DNA from: a virus
DNA: 30,204 nt
IMG/VR virus record: IMGVR_UViG_3300009168_000094
Location: 1 to 30,204 of that record
Direction: 5' to 3' (one strand)
Shown: piece after piece, positions 22,984-29,842 of the stretch
Layout: the number at the start of each line of letters is the position of its first letter
Numbering within the stretch: position 1 is the stretch's first letter
Made by a program: the position numbers and the translations under genes
Notes under the pieces: generated by a model
What the model was told of the DNA's origin: nothing
What the model saw: only the letters and a program-made list of their open reading frames with translations
The model's database searches: none

Positions 22984-24167
22984 CCCGTTACAGTGATCCG
23001 TTCCTGGAAGCTCTCATGTACAGCCACCAGGTCAGTGTCCGCGGTGAGTTGTGGCCGATCGGGGCGGTACGGGGGCTACCGCTGGCGATCGTGTCGGGCT
23101 CCGTCTCGGCCGACCGTAACGCGGTAGTCCGCCGCACGGCCCAACTCACCGTGGACCCCACCTTCGCACCCGCCTCGATCCACGACGCGCTGACGCCCTA
23201 CGGGGCGCAGATCAAGCTCTGGCGTGGCATCCGCTACATCAACGGCGCAGTCGAGGAGTATCCGATCTTCAACGGTCGGGTCGAGTCGGTCGACAACTCC
23301 ATCGACGGCATCAATGTCCGCGGCTCCGACCGGGCGGCCGACATCGTTGACGCCAAGTTCGCCACGCCCGCCGAAGGGGTGGCCTACTACGGCACCGGTA
23401 CCACCAAGGTCACCGAGGAAGCGAAGAAGTTCATCCTCCAGGTGGTCCCCACCGCCACCGTCACCATCAGATCCACGTCGAGCGCCTACGTCGGCCGGGC
23501 GATGACCAACGACCAGGACCGGGCCGACCTGGTCACCACGCTGGTTACCGCGGCCGGCGCGGAGTGGTACGCGGACCCGACCGGGGTCTTCTACATCGAC
23601 CCGCTGCCCGCCGTCATCTCGCCGACCACCCAGCCGGTCTGGATCGTCGACTCCGGCGACGTGGGCGTCACCATCGACCGGGCGGCAACCCTTGACCGTC
23701 AAGGCGTCTACAACCAGGTCGTGGTGGACGGGGAGGCGGTCGGCGGAACCCAGGGCGCACACAGTTTCTGGCACGTGCCTGGCGTCGGTGAACCCGAGTT
23801 TGACCCCAACAACCCGATGTACTACGGCGGACCGTACGGCAAGGTCACCGGCTTCTTCAGTGGCCAAGCGGTCAACTCCACCCAGGCTGCGCTCGACCTG
23901 GCCAAGGTGCTGTGCCTGAACTCGATCGCCAAGACCCGCTCCATCCAGGTCACCTGCGTACCCAACCCGAAACTCCGCCTCGGTGAGGTGGTCCGCGTCT
24001 ACGGGCTGAGCGAGGGGATCGACGGCATGTACTACGTCCAGCAGATGGAGCTACCGCTCGGCCCCGACGACGCGATGACGATGAGCCTCAACGAATCCGT
24101 GGAGTTGACATCCGCCAGCTACCGGATGGCCGGCCGTCGTATTCCCGAGGGGGCGTCATGGCCCTAG
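22980..24167 (+). CDS. Minor tail protein, DUF5047-like (395 aa)
   Basis: ATG at 22980 overlaps the previous stop; a longer ORF to 22161 is read-through. The start RYSDPFLEALMYSHQVSVRG, AIVSGSVSADRNAVVRRTAQ and YPIFNGRVESVDNSIDGIN match the N-terminal half of DUF5047-type tail proteins of actinophages. The middle and end (TLDRQGVYNQVVVDGEAVGG; KLRLGEVVRVYG) resemble tail-hub proteins such as gp27-like baseplate hubs. It probably joins the tube tip to the fibre proteins downstream. It overlaps the next gene by ten bases. Confidence 0.7.
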   Translation: MTRYSDPFLEALMYSHQVSVRGELWPIGAVRGLPLAIVSGSVSADRNAVVRRTAQLTVDPTFAPASIHDALTPYGAQIKLWRGIRYINGAVEEYPIFNGRVESVDNSIDGINVRGSDRAADIVDAKFATPAEGVAYYGTGTTKVTEEAKKFILQVVPTATVTIRSTSSAYVGRAMTNDQDRADLVTTLVTAAGAEWYADPTGVFYIDPLPAVISPTTQPVWIVDSGDVGVTIDRAATLDRQGVYNQVVVDGEAVGGTQGAHSFWHVPGVGEPEFDPNNPMYYGGPYGKVTGFFSGQAVNSTQAALDLAKVLCLNSIAKTRSIQVTCVPNPKLRLGEVVRVYGLSEGIDGMYYVQQMELPLGPDDAMTMSLNESVELTSASYRMAGRRIPEGASWP

Positions 24168-24415
24168 GCCGGATCAACCTCGTCGACGCCATCGCACAGC
24201 GCTCGGAGGCCATCGCCAGACAGAAGACGCTGACCCTTCGCATCGGCGTGGTGCAGATACCGCCCGCGCTGGCCAACGGTCTGGTCAACGTGGTCGTCGG
24301 CGGTGGCGCCATCCCGTGCGCCTATCTCACCAACTACGCGCCCGTCAACAACGACAAGGTCGTCCTCATGAACGAACGCGACATCTGGATCGTGGTCGGA
24401 AAACTCGTCGCCTGA
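24158..24415 (+). CDS. Small tail-associated protein (85 aa)
   Basis: ATG at 24158 lies within the previous gene's end, with GGGGGCGT before it as ribosome site. An N-terminal helix (NLVDAIAQRSEAIARQK) is followed by strands (TLRIGVVQIPP, LVNVVVGGGAIPCAYLTNYA, DKVVLMNERDIWIVVGKLV). The final block (PVNNDKVVLM...D-WIVVGKL) is a common ending of small tail-tip proteins in actinophages and suggests an OB-like strand set. Probably a minor tail-tip part; unproven. Confidence 0.7.
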   Translation: MALGRINLVDAIAQRSEAIARQKTLTLRIGVVQIPPALANGLVNVVVGGGAIPCAYLTNYAPVNNDKVVLMNERDIWIVVGKLVA

Positions 24416-24425
24416 AAGGAAAGTC

Positions 24426-25064
24426 ATGCCCGGTACACCTACGCCGTACTACGGCTTTCCCATCCCGGCCGACAACGATCCCGCCGATGCTCCCCACGAC
24501 TTCCAGGCGCTCGCGCAGAAGGTCGAGGACACCCTGAAGAACGGGTACACGATCCCGAGCGGCAGCCTGACGATAGGTGATCCCGTCGCCGGCGTCGGTG
24601 CTCAGTATCTAGCGCTGTCAAAGAAGGTTGCCACTGATGTTCTGGAGTTGCGTTTCGTCTGGTACAACGACGGCCTGCTCATCCAGGGCAACAAGAACAA
24701 CGCCCAGGATCCGGCAAGGGCCAGCTACGTGCTCGGTACCGACGGCGCTATCACGGCCTACACCTACACGCCATCCACGGTAGGTCGCCCAGTTCCGTTC
24801 GCGATGTACGCCTACCAGGCAAGCGTGGTGTTCTCGAACGCGGTCGCAAGCACGGCCGTGGTCACTTATCCAGCGGGAAGGTTCACCCAGAACCCCACCG
24901 TGCAATGTACGTCGATGAACTCCAACTTTCACGCCACCTTGACGTCGGGAGCCACGACTTCAGTAACCATCGCGGCACGTCATGTAGACAACACCGCTTC
25001 TTCGGTCACCATCGGCGTTCAAGTTCTCGCCGTCCAGATGACGCCGACGTCAGGGCCGGGGTGA
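24426..25064 (+). CDS. Tail fibre/tip protein, copy 1 (212 aa)
   Basis: GAAAGGAAAGTC precedes ATG at 24426. The N-terminal 50 residues (TPYYGFPIPADNDPADAPHD and QALAQKVEDTLKNGYTIP) are nearly the same as those of the gene at 25231, so the two are paralogues. The rest is beta-rich (VTYPAGRFTQNPTVQCTS), ending QMTPTSGPG. Proteins starting with YYGFP-x-P-x-xNDP-ADAPHD are tail-tip proteins that begin with a short attachment segment. The linked small gene at 25064 corresponds to the C-terminal tail of copy 2. Confidence 0.75.
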   Translation: MPGTPTPYYGFPIPADNDPADAPHDFQALAQKVEDTLKNGYTIPSGSLTIGDPVAGVGAQYLALSKKVATDVLELRFVWYNDGLLIQGNKNNAQDPARASYVLGTDGAITAYTYTPSTVGRPVPFAMYAYQASVVFSNAVASTAVVTYPAGRFTQNPTVQCTSMNSNFHATLTSGATTSVTIAARHVDNTASSVTIGVQVLAVQMTPTSGPG

Positions 25065-25231
25065 TGACAGTGCAGCCAGATCAAGAACTCCTTGAACGAG
25101 TCGCGACCTGTCACACCGAGGATTGCGTCAACGTGGATATTCCGATCTCGGTCATGCTGGTGGACGAGAACACCGCGGTGTACTGCGGCCCGTGCGGTCA
25201 GCCTATTGACGATGTCGAGGAGGGGTCCTAA
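25064..25231 (+). CDS. Four-cysteine knuckle protein (55 aa), detached from copy 1
   Basis: ATG at 25064 overlaps the preceding stop by one base (TGATG); GTG at 25061 is an alternative. It encodes ATCHTEDC...VMLVDENTAVYCGPCGQPI. Two cysteine pairs (C-x4-C and C-x2-C) would bind a metal. The same sequence with small changes ends the fused paralogue at 25231. It may be incorporated into the tail tip as a partner of copy 1. Confidence 0.75.
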   Translation: MTVQPDQELLERVATCHTEDCVNVDIPISVMLVDENTAVYCGPCGQPIDDVEEGS

Positions 25232-26049
25232 TGCCGGATACCCCTACCGCCTACTACGGCTTTCCGATTCCCGCCGCTAACGATCCCGCTGATGCGCCGC
25301 ATGACTTCCGGGCGTTGGCGCAAAAGATCGAGGACACCCTGCACGACGGCTATACGATTCCCAACGGTGGCCTCTACATCGGTACTCCGACCACGCCTCA
25401 GTCTCGGGTCAGCCTCACTCTGGAAAGCCTGCTCTCCGGCGCCGACTTCATTGAGGGCCACTACCAAGGGGCATCGTGGAATGCGCCTACTCAGGACACG
25501 TCCGGCTTCGGCTCGGTATGGGTTCTCATCAAGAACGGCGCCGAGGTTAACCGCCTCGTTCTCGCTCAGGATGGCGCGGTCTACACCCGCACGGTAGCCA
25601 ACCTCTATCGGCCGTTCCCTTATGCGATGGCGACGGGTAGCGCTGCGCTTGCCATTACTGCTGCGGCAAGTGCCACGGTGGCCATCTCACACCCGAGTGG
25701 TCGATTCACGCAGAGCCCGATCTGCACGGCTGGGTTTGTCAGCAACGGCAACTACTACACGTGGATCGTCAGCGGAAGCACGACAAGCTGCACGGTCGGT
25801 GCCCGTCATTTCGATAACGCCGTGGCCACCTATACCGGCACGATGTGGCTACAGGCGATTCAGATGACCCCTACCGCGAGTGTGGGCTTGCGAGCATCGG
25901 CCGACGATTCGTCAACGCACCTGGCCACGTGTCAAACGGATGGCTGTATGAATGCCGGCGAGTCGCTGGGTGTCCTTCTCGTGGACGAGAACACCGCGGT
26001 GGTATGCGGTCCGTGTGGCCAGCCCATTGAAGACGTCGTGGAGGCGTAA
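25231..26049 (+). CDS. Tail fibre/tip protein, copy 2, with fused Cys4 knuckle (272 aa)
   Basis: ATG at 25231 follows GAGGGGTC and overlaps the previous stop by one base. Residues 1-50 (TAYYGFPIPAANDPADAPHD and RALAQKIEDTLHDGYTIP) closely match copy 1. The middle is beta-rich (SHPSGRFTQSPICTAGF). After a linker (about 220-230) the last 42 residues (ATCQTDGCMNAG...LLVDENTAVVCGPCGQPIED) equal the separate 55-residue protein at 25064. Thus two genes of copy 1 are one gene here. Function likely receptor contact at the tail tip. Confidence 0.75.
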   Translation: MPDTPTAYYGFPIPAANDPADAPHDFRALAQKIEDTLHDGYTIPNGGLYIGTPTTPQSRVSLTLESLLSGADFIEGHYQGASWNAPTQDTSGFGSVWVLIKNGAEVNRLVLAQDGAVYTRTVANLYRPFPYAMATGSAALAITAAASATVAISHPSGRFTQSPICTAGFVSNGNYYTWIVSGSTTSCTVGARHFDNAVATYTGTMWLQAIQMTPTASVGLRASADDSSTHLATCQTDGCMNAGESLGVLLVDENTAVVCGPCGQPIEDVVEA

Positions 26050-26078
26050 CGTTCATTTGTCGGTGGGGACCGACGCAA

Positions 26079-26127
26079 GGCCCCGTCTGGTGACCGCTTA
26101 ACCGCGGCGCTGGGCGGGGCCGTTTTT
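26079..26127 (+). terminator. Intrinsic terminator after the tail operon
   Basis: GGCCCCG (26079-26085) pairs with CGGGGCC (26115-26121), followed by G and TTTTT (26123-26127): a classic stem plus T-tract. A smaller hairpin (GTCGGT-GGGG-ACCGAC, 26059-26074) lies just before it. It ends the long structural transcript and separates it from the integrase. Confidence 0.8.
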
Positions 26128-26386
26128 GTCGTCTCTAGAGACAGTCGTCGATGATCGCGGGGAAAAATGTGTTTCCCAGCCCGACGAATTGAGGGGTTCG
26201 GGGGGTTATGTGAGGTGCCCGATATGCACTCTGGAGCACAGTCGAATCATGATTTTCCATCCCATAACCGAGCGAGGTGCAGTTCACCCGCTAAGATGCT
26301 GTAGCTCTCTGACCTGCGGTGATACAGTCTCTGGGAAAGCGTCAAATTTTCCCCGCGCACCGACGCAAATATTGAGAGGTATCACC
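26128..26386. other. Non-coding leader upstream of integrase
   Basis: About 260 bases without a supported gene. It holds a 12-base palindrome GTCTCTAGAGAC (26131-26142), one copy of the TGACCTGCGGT motif (26310-26320) and ACCGACGCAA at 26359-26368, repeated from 26069-26078. It probably carries the integrase promoter and perhaps part of attP. An in-frame upstream extension of the integrase begins in the terminator T-run and is not used. Confidence 0.6.
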
Positions 26387-27655
26387 ATGGTCTCCCCGGT
26401 CGACAGAGCCTACGGCTGGCAGGTCAAGTGGAAGCACCGCGACATCGACGATAATCACTGGCAGGCGGTGTCGTTCAGACGCGATGAAGGTCAGACCCGC
26501 ACGGATGCCAATAACCTGTGCGACTTCCTCGACGGCCCGATCCAGCGGCGCATCCCGGACACTCATCCGTGGATCGTTGAGCGTAAGTATTTGAAGTCAA
26601 GCGGAGTCGGCGTTCCAGCGTATGTGCGGCACTCGTTCCGTCAGGCCCTAGAGGCGTACACCGAGACCCGCGTGCGAACGCATGAGACTCAGAAGGGTGT
26701 CGACTGGGCGGTCAATAAATACTTCGCCGACTGGATGGCGCAGCCCGTTGGGGCCATCACCACCGCGGTGATTTACGCAGCCTGGCAAGACCTCACTCGC
26801 TCCAAGGATGAGGGTGGCTGGGGACTGGCGGAATCCTCCGCGCGAGGAGCGCTACGTCACGTACTGCCAGCGCTCACGTTTGCCTACGGCGAAGGTTGGA
26901 CTGACCGTGATCCCGTCGTACGGGAGAAGTTGAAGTTCCTCGCCCGGTCGCATAGCGACAACGAATACACCGACGAGGAGCCGCTACGCCAGGAGGAGTA
27001 CTACAAACTCCTCAATGTGGCCGAGAACTTCACGCCCAAGTTGGGCACCATCCCTGACTGGTGGAGCAACCCTCTCACTCCGGCCGAGACGATTCATCTG
27101 TCCACCGAGATCATGGGCGAGACCGGGGCGCGTATCGGTGAGGTTCTGGCCTTCGCCGTCGAGGATGTCGACTTTGATAAGCGCCTCTTTCACTTCGATC
27201 ATCACATCGTCCAGGGGAAGCGAAAGCCTGGCACCAAGGCGGGGGCCAAGGCGATCCGGACGGTGGCCTTCCCCGAGCACATGGTGCCCCGATTGGAGAA
27301 GGCGGTAGCTGGCCGACCACCACGTGAGCCGTTACTGCTCTCGGCGCAAAGGAAATTTCTTCGCTATAACGTCTGGCATAGCCGCCTCTGGCTACCGTTC
27401 GCCGACCAGGTTGAGGAGGCCGGCATCCTTCGGTCGAAGGTCAACTTCATCCCCCACCTTCTCCGGCATTCCTTCGCCACGTGGACCGCGCCACATGTTC
27501 CCGCCATGGTGCTGATGCAGATCATGGGCCATGCGCGGATCGCCACGACTCAGCGCTATTACCGCCGCGTCCACGAGGCCGTGGAGGTCGCTAGGCTGGC
27601 CAGAGGTGATTGGCACCAGCGTCACGGTCAGGGCCATATCACGGCCGCGTCTTGA
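26387..27655 (+). CDS. int: Tyrosine integrase (422 aa)
   Basis: Catalyses phage integration and, with Xis, excision. Start is ATG at 26387, with GAGAGG seven bases upstream. A SAM-like core-binding domain spans about 85-190. The catalytic domain carries TGARIGE (Arg249), a lysine in GTKAGAKAIRT (about 285-290), HLLRHSFAT (His357, Arg360), MGHARIATTQRYY (His382) and the nucleophile Tyr391 or Tyr392, so all catalytic residues are present. The N-terminal 80 residues may bind arm sites, and repeats that look like such sites lie just downstream. Xis follows at 27976. Confidence 0.93.
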   Translation: MVSPVDRAYGWQVKWKHRDIDDNHWQAVSFRRDEGQTRTDANNLCDFLDGPIQRRIPDTHPWIVERKYLKSSGVGVPAYVRHSFRQALEAYTETRVRTHETQKGVDWAVNKYFADWMAQPVGAITTAVIYAAWQDLTRSKDEGGWGLAESSARGALRHVLPALTFAYGEGWTDRDPVVREKLKFLARSHSDNEYTDEEPLRQEEYYKLLNVAENFTPKLGTIPDWWSNPLTPAETIHLSTEIMGETGARIGEVLAFAVEDVDFDKRLFHFDHHIVQGKRKPGTKAGAKAIRTVAFPEHMVPRLEKAVAGRPPREPLLLSAQRKFLRYNVWHSRLWLPFADQVEEAGILRSKVNFIPHLLRHSFATWTAPHVPAMVLMQIMGHARIATTQRYYRRVHEAVEVARLARGDWHQRHGQGHITAAS

Positions 27656-27700
27656 TCGGTGGCGGAATGGCAACGAAGTTTGTCGGTCGCAAGTCGTCCC

Positions 27701-27732
27701 CCGGAAGGGTGAATACTCCCTAGTAACTCCGG
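27701..27732 (+). other. Imperfect hairpin downstream of integrase
   Basis: CCGGA (27701-27705) pairs with TCCGG (27728-27732), and AGGG (27706-27709) with CCCT (27718-27721), leaving a bulge on the right side. There is no T-tract, so it may be a weak terminator for int or part of the attachment site. Confidence 0.35.
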
Positions 27733-27773
27733 ATATCCCCACACGCATTCTTGTATTCCCCGATGCCTCTGAA

Positions 27774-27935
27774 TGACCTGCAATAACCCTGAGTTTGTAA
27801 GGGAATCGGTCCACGATACCTAGGTGATCTCGGTGTTATTGCAGGTCACGTGGTGTTACTGAAGGTTAATCGGATGCCAAAGGTGAGCGTGAGTCGTTAT
27901 GGGGTTTTCGCTGCGAGCCTCTGACCTGCGGTAAC
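27774..27935. repeat. Cluster of integrase arm-like 14-bp repeats, probable attP region
   Basis: In the 320-base gap between int and xis the motif TGACCTGC(A/G)(A/G)TAAC recurs: 27774-27787 and 27922-27935 on the plus strand, an exact inverted copy at 27835-27848, and a weaker inverted copy (GTTACTGAAGGTTA, 11 of 14) at 27855-27868, exactly 20 bases after the previous one. A related copy (TGACCTGCGGTGAT) lies before int at 26310-26323. Repeated sites in both directions beside int fit arm-type integrase or Xis sites of attP. The crossover core is not identified. Confidence 0.7.
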
Positions 27936-27975
27936 AGGATCGAAACCGTTCGGTACAACCACGGACGGGGGGGCC

Positions 27976-28206
27976 ATGACGGCCACGATGACGAAGTTCT
28001 ACACGGTCACGGAGGCGGCTGAACGCCTCGGCGTGCATCCCAATACGGTCCGCAGACTTATCACCCGCGGCGAGTTGGCGTGTACCCGGATAGGCAAGCG
28101 CTGGATCCGCATTAGCGAGGACGACATCCTCGATTTCCTGAGCCGCGTTCACCAAGACGCCGTGGTCCCCCAGCAGCGTCATCGCCGAGAGCGGCCGGCG
28201 TCATGA
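27976..28206 (+). CDS. xis: Excisionase, MerR-type helix-turn-helix (76 aa)
   Basis: Residues about 8-58 (YTVTEAAERLGVHPNTVRRL, then GELACTRIGKRWIRISEDDI) are a winged helix-turn-helix of the excisionase/MerR family. It would bend attachment-site DNA and turn integrase towards excision. GGGGGGG lies upstream of ATG at 27976; a second in-frame ATG follows at 27988. The gene ends with an ATGA overlap, starting the early operon. A role as transcription regulator only cannot be excluded. Confidence 0.8.
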   Translation: MTATMTKFYTVTEAAERLGVHPNTVRRLITRGELACTRIGKRWIRISEDDILDFLSRVHQDAVVPQQRHRRERPAS

Positions 28207-28592
28207 ACTCCAACATCATCGAACCCGAGGGCGCCCCGGACGAGGGTAGACCCGTCTGGACCACGCTCAACGTGGACGGCTACCAGCACGTGCTCGCCTA
28301 CGACACCGCGCGGACCGCCATCGCCGGCTGGGAAGACACCAAGGCCAAGGCCAAGCACGCGGTCGCCGAGGTGATGGCCGAGGCCAACCGGGCCATGTTC
28401 AGCGGCAAGCACGTGGCCACTCTGTCGACTTCGCGTCCACGCCGGTTCAACCGGGCCGCGTTCGAGGCCGACCACCCCGACCTCTACGAGCGGTACCTGG
28501 AGCCCGCCAGCGAGCCGGAGACGCGCCTGTGGGTGCCCCGGCGCACGCTTCTGCCCGGCTTCACCAAGTACCCCCGGGGTGAGGAACCGTGA
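28203..28592 (+). CDS. Early-operon protein, probable exonuclease partner (129 aa)
   Basis: ATG at 28203 overlaps the Xis stop (ATGA). The second half, VATLSTSRPRRFNRAAFEAD then HPDLYERYLEPASEPETRLW, resembles segments found next to or in phage RecB/YqaJ-type exonucleases (R-x-D/N...HP-LYE-Y). A helical, lysine/alanine-rich middle (DTKAKAKHAVAEVMAEANRA) precedes it. A Cas4-like nuclease lies in the same operon at 29081, supporting a recombination role. The function is inferred. Confidence 0.65.
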   Translation: MNSNIIEPEGAPDEGRPVWTTLNVDGYQHVLAYDTARTAIAGWEDTKAKAKHAVAEVMAEANRAMFSGKHVATLSTSRPRRFNRAAFEADHPDLYERYLEPASEPETRLWVPRRTLLPGFTKYPRGEEP

Positions 28593-28786
28593 ACGCCTCC
28601 GCGGCCGGGCGTAACGAGCGCGCCTACGCCACCGCCATCTACGTATCCCAGCGCCGCGCTCAGGTGCTGGCCCGGCTGACCTTCATCCGCAAGGTGGTCG
28701 CCCAGGTCGCCTACACCGGCATGATCCTGGGGCTGCTCATCGCGATGGCCTTTTTTCTGGTGATCGTCACCGGGAGGTTGTCGTGA
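28589..28786 (+). CDS. Single-span membrane protein (65 aa)
   Basis: GTG at 28589 overlaps the previous stop (GTGA), and GTG of the next gene overlaps its own stop. The N-terminal 35 residues are basic (YVSQRRAQVLARLTFIRKVV); about residues 40-62 are one membrane span (MILGLLIAMAFFLVIVTG). Membrane orientation by charge places the N-terminus inside. Found in an early operon, it might act at the membrane (superinfection exclusion), but this is a guess. Confidence 0.65.
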   Translation: MNASAAGRNERAYATAIYVSQRRAQVLARLTFIRKVVAQVAYTGMILGLLIAMAFFLVIVTGRLS

Positions 28787-28992
28787 CCCGGCTGGTGACG
28801 CTCAAGCTGCGCAACGGTCCGCTCGACGGGTCCAGCTATGACTGGGACTCCGCGCGCAAGGGCGAGTTCCCGATGGAGATCCCGATCGGCGCGCTGGGGC
28901 TGTACCGCAAGGTGAGCGAGTCCGTCTCGAACAGCCGCAACGAGATCAGCCGCACCACGGTGGTCTACCACTGGATCGAGGGTGCCGGATGA
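28783..28992 (+). CDS. Hypothetical phage protein (69 aa)
   Basis: GTG at 28783 overlaps the previous stop (GTGA). A beta-rich start, RLVTLKLRNGPLDGSSYDWD, followed by GEFPMEIPIGALGLYRKV and RTTVVYHWIEGAG. The pattern LRNGPLDG at the start and Y-W...G at the end recurs in small phage and host proteins of unknown role. It overlaps the next gene by four bases. Confidence 0.72.
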   Translation: MTRLVTLKLRNGPLDGSSYDWDSARKGEFPMEIPIGALGLYRKVSESVSNSRNEISRTTVVYHWIEGAG

Positions 28993-29084
28993 TGACCGAA
29001 TCCCGGATCTTCCTGGGGCTGCTCTGTGCCCTGGCCGGCCTCATGCTCCTGTGGGCCTTGTGCGACTGGGTGGCGTGGAAGTGA
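28989..29084 (+). CDS. Tiny membrane protein (31 aa)
   Basis: ATG at 28989 overlaps the previous stop (ATGA), immediately followed by a second ATG at 28992; the end overlaps the next GTG (GTGA). A single hydrophobic helix (IFLGLLCALAGLMLLWAL) follows MMTESR, and the end is CDWVAWK. Coupling on both sides and the hydrophobic profile support it. Function unknown. Confidence 0.65.
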   Translation: MMTESRIFLGLLCALAGLMLLWALCDWVAWK

Positions 29085-29815
29085 GCGCGCCGTGGATCGC
29101 GCCCCCGGCCACCACGAAGAGGGCCACGCCTGAGCCCATCCCGGAGGACCCGTTCAGCCAGGCGTTGATCAGCCTGATCGAACTGGGCATGGTCACCTCG
29201 CCGCGGAGCGTCCAGCGTGGTATCGGGATGAGCCAGATCGGCCACGCCTGCGACCGGCGCATCGCCTACCAGACCACCGACACCCCGAAGACCAACTTCG
29301 GCGACCCGCTCAAGCTGCTGGTCGGTATCGGCGTCCACCTGGCGCTGAAGGAGGTCTTCGTCCGCCTCGACGGGGGCTCCGGCCGGTTCCTGGTCGAGGA
29401 GAGCGTCACCTACCGCGACATCCCCGGCAGCTTCGATTTGTTCGACCGCTGGACTAAGACGGTCATCGACTGGAAGACCACCACGAAGTCTCGGCTGTCC
29501 CAGTACCGCAAGGAGGGTCCACCCCGGTCCTATCTGGTCCAGGCGCAGGGCTACGCCGCCGCTCTCGCCTACCGAGGCGAAGACGTACGCCAGATCGCCA
29601 TCGTCTTCCTGCCGGTTGATGGTGCGCTGAGCGCGATCTGGGCTTACCGGGCCGGGGTGGACCCGAGCATCGCCGACGACGCGATCGACCGCGTAGACGC
29701 GCTGCGCGCCAAAGACCCCGCGCTGACACCGTCCACACCGGACAGACTCTGCCCCTGGTGTGACCACTACCAACCAGGTTCAACCAACCTGGAGATCGGC
29801 TGCCCCGGCAGCTAA
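29081..29815 (+). CDS. Cas4/RecB-like PD-(D/E)XK nuclease (244 aa)
   Basis: GTG at 29081 overlaps the previous stop (GTGA). After a flexible start comes IGHACDRR (Cys57), GIGVHLAL (His86), GSFDLF (Asp119), VIDWKTTTK (Asp130, Lys132) and QAQGYAAAL, the catalytic set of Cas4/RecB-family nucleases. The end, CPWCDHY...GCPG (Cys224, Cys227, Cys241), together with Cys57 can bind a 4Fe-4S cluster. The length suits a Cas4-like phage exonuclease. No CRISPR locus is in view, so recombination is the likelier role. Confidence 0.85.
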   Translation: MSAPWIAPPATTKRATPEPIPEDPFSQALISLIELGMVTSPRSVQRGIGMSQIGHACDRRIAYQTTDTPKTNFGDPLKLLVGIGVHLALKEVFVRLDGGSGRFLVEESVTYRDIPGSFDLFDRWTKTVIDWKTTTKSRLSQYRKEGPPRSYLVQAQGYAAALAYRGEDVRQIAIVFLPVDGALSAIWAYRAGVDPSIADDAIDRVDALRAKDPALTPSTPDRLCPWCDHYQPGSTNLEIGCPGS

Positions 29816-29842
29816 GCACAACCGTTACGGGGGTAACAACTC

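Noticed and set aside
26126-26386. Extended integrase start (about 87 residues)
   Set aside because: It begins with TTG in the terminator T-run and covers the palindrome and repeats; ATG at 26387 has a proper ribosome site. A Cys-rich stretch in it is probably chance.
26056-27687. TTTGTCGGT repeated on both sides of int (26056-26064 and 27679-27687) as an att core
   Set aside because: Nine bases can recur by chance and the flanks do not match; no evidence of a crossover site.
27656-27975. tRNA gene or tRNA fragment next to the integrase as att site
   Set aside because: I could not find a cloverleaf, anticodon stem or T-loop sequence on either strand.
28946-29773. 275-codon minus-strand ORF opposite the nuclease
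   Set aside because: Shadow frame of the Cas4-like gene, whose catalytic and Fe-S residues are all in place on the plus strand.
29081-29815. CRISPR-associated Cas4
   Set aside because: No CRISPR array or other cas genes are visible; phages commonly carry Cas4-like exonucleases for recombination.
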